NCBI GenBank assembly: GCA_016193385.1
Contig: JACPSF010000265.1
Location: 1 to 11,311, forward strand
Length of the DNA stretch: 11,311 bases
Direction: 5' to 3'
Origin: Deltaproteobacteria bacterium
GTDB taxonomy: Bacteria; Desulfobacterota_B; Binatia; UBA9968
In this document: in pieces, positions 11,062 to 11,311 of the stretch
Position numbering within the stretch: the stretch's first letter is position 1
How the letters are laid out: each line of letters starts with the position of its first letter
Translations under genes and position numbers: made by a program
The notes under the pieces: generated by a model
What the model saw: only the letters and a program-made list of their open reading frames with translations
What the model was told of the DNA's origin: nothing
The model's database searches: none

Positions 11062-11311
11062 CTACTTGAGAATCTCTCGCAGCTTAGCCACCATGGTAGC
11101 TTCCTGTTGAAAGAGCCCGGCGACAATCCTTTCCACCTCTTCGCCGGTCATGGGATCGATGTCCAGTTTAGACTTCTCCGCGCCGGCCAGAAATTCTTTG
11201 TCCTTCATGGTATCCATGAAGGCTTTCCGCAAAGTCTGAACCAGATCCTTCGGCGTACCAGGAGGCAGTGCGTAAGGCCGGGTAATTGCCGAAGGATCAT
11301 GGATGCCCACC
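11062..11311 (-). CDS. TctC/Bug-type solute-binding protein, C-terminal part (runs off the window)
   Basis: About 82 residues are visible, open to the right edge. RPYALPPGTPKDLVQTLRKAF, then MKDKEFLAGAEKSKLDIDPMTGEEVERIV, is the characteristic C-terminal pattern of the Bug/TctC family (PF03401), periplasmic binding proteins of tripartite tricarboxylate transporters that often bind carboxylates. The end TMVAKLREILK is typical. The N-terminal two thirds, including the signal peptide, lie outside. It precedes the secreted amidohydrolase by 132 nt on the same strand and probably shares its transcript. No TctA or TctB genes are visible here. Confidence 0.8.
   Translation of the reverse strand, partial: VGIHDPSAITRPYALPPGTPKDLVQTLRKAFMDTMKDKEFLAGAEKSKLDIDPMTGEEVERIVAGLFQQEATMVAKLREILK

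Overview
The window looks like a chromosomal stretch from an uncultured Gram-negative bacterium. It carries signal-peptide-bearing periplasmic proteins, an ExbB/ExbD proton-channel pair, sigma54-type regulation and two transporter-less solute-binding proteins of the ABC_sub_bind family (PF04392), plus the end of a TctC/Bug-type binding protein. That mix is common in Methylomirabilota/Rokubacteria, Tectomicrobia, Desulfobacterota and Betaproteobacteria. The sequence alone does not settle the lineage.

Layout. Positions 1-397 (minus) hold the start of an alpha/beta hydrolase that runs off the left edge. Upstream of it is a compact minus-strand unit: an A/T-rich UP-like tract, a perfect TTGACA/TATAAT promoter (719-748), a leader of about 107 nt, a perfect Shine-Dalgarno and a 14-codon lysine-rich ORF (560-604), ending in a strong intrinsic terminator (428-474). 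Positions 992-2036 (plus) encode ExbB- and ExbD-like proteins. Convergent to them is a minus-strand signalling block: solute-binding protein (5714-6724), single-domain response regulator (5342-5704), dCACHE-HAMP histidine kinase (3385-5286) and an NtrC-type sigma54 activator (3383 down to about 2046). The activator's reading frame continues without a stop through all of exbD to 1500.

Positions 6850-7895 hold two tandemly duplicated small secreted lipocalin-like proteins (minus). Ahead of the first-transcribed copy is a textbook sigma54 promoter (7950-7965) with a phased palindromic array about 125-150 bp upstream (8061-8089), the usual position for an NtrC-type enhancer. The activator encoded about 4.6 kb away is the obvious candidate regulator. 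Positions 8252-8903 (plus) are a ribbon-helix-helix/PIN (VapBC-like) toxin-antitoxin pair with a 10-bp-phased TGCA array in front. The pair sits next to a short remnant of a third solute-binding protein gene. Positions 8963-9946 (minus) encode a second solute-binding protein whose last ~114 bp are almost identical to those of the first. The right end carries a secreted amidohydrolase (10084-10929, minus) and the C-terminus of a TctC/Bug-type binding protein (11062-11311, minus).

How the parts may work together (inference): the first solute-binding protein and the dCACHE kinase would sense a periplasmic ligand, the kinase would phosphorylate the NtrC-type regulator and/or the single-domain regulator, and the sigma54 promoter of the lipocalin pair is a plausible output. 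The lysine micro-ORF unit and the sigma54 promoter/enhancer are the two signals most worth following up.
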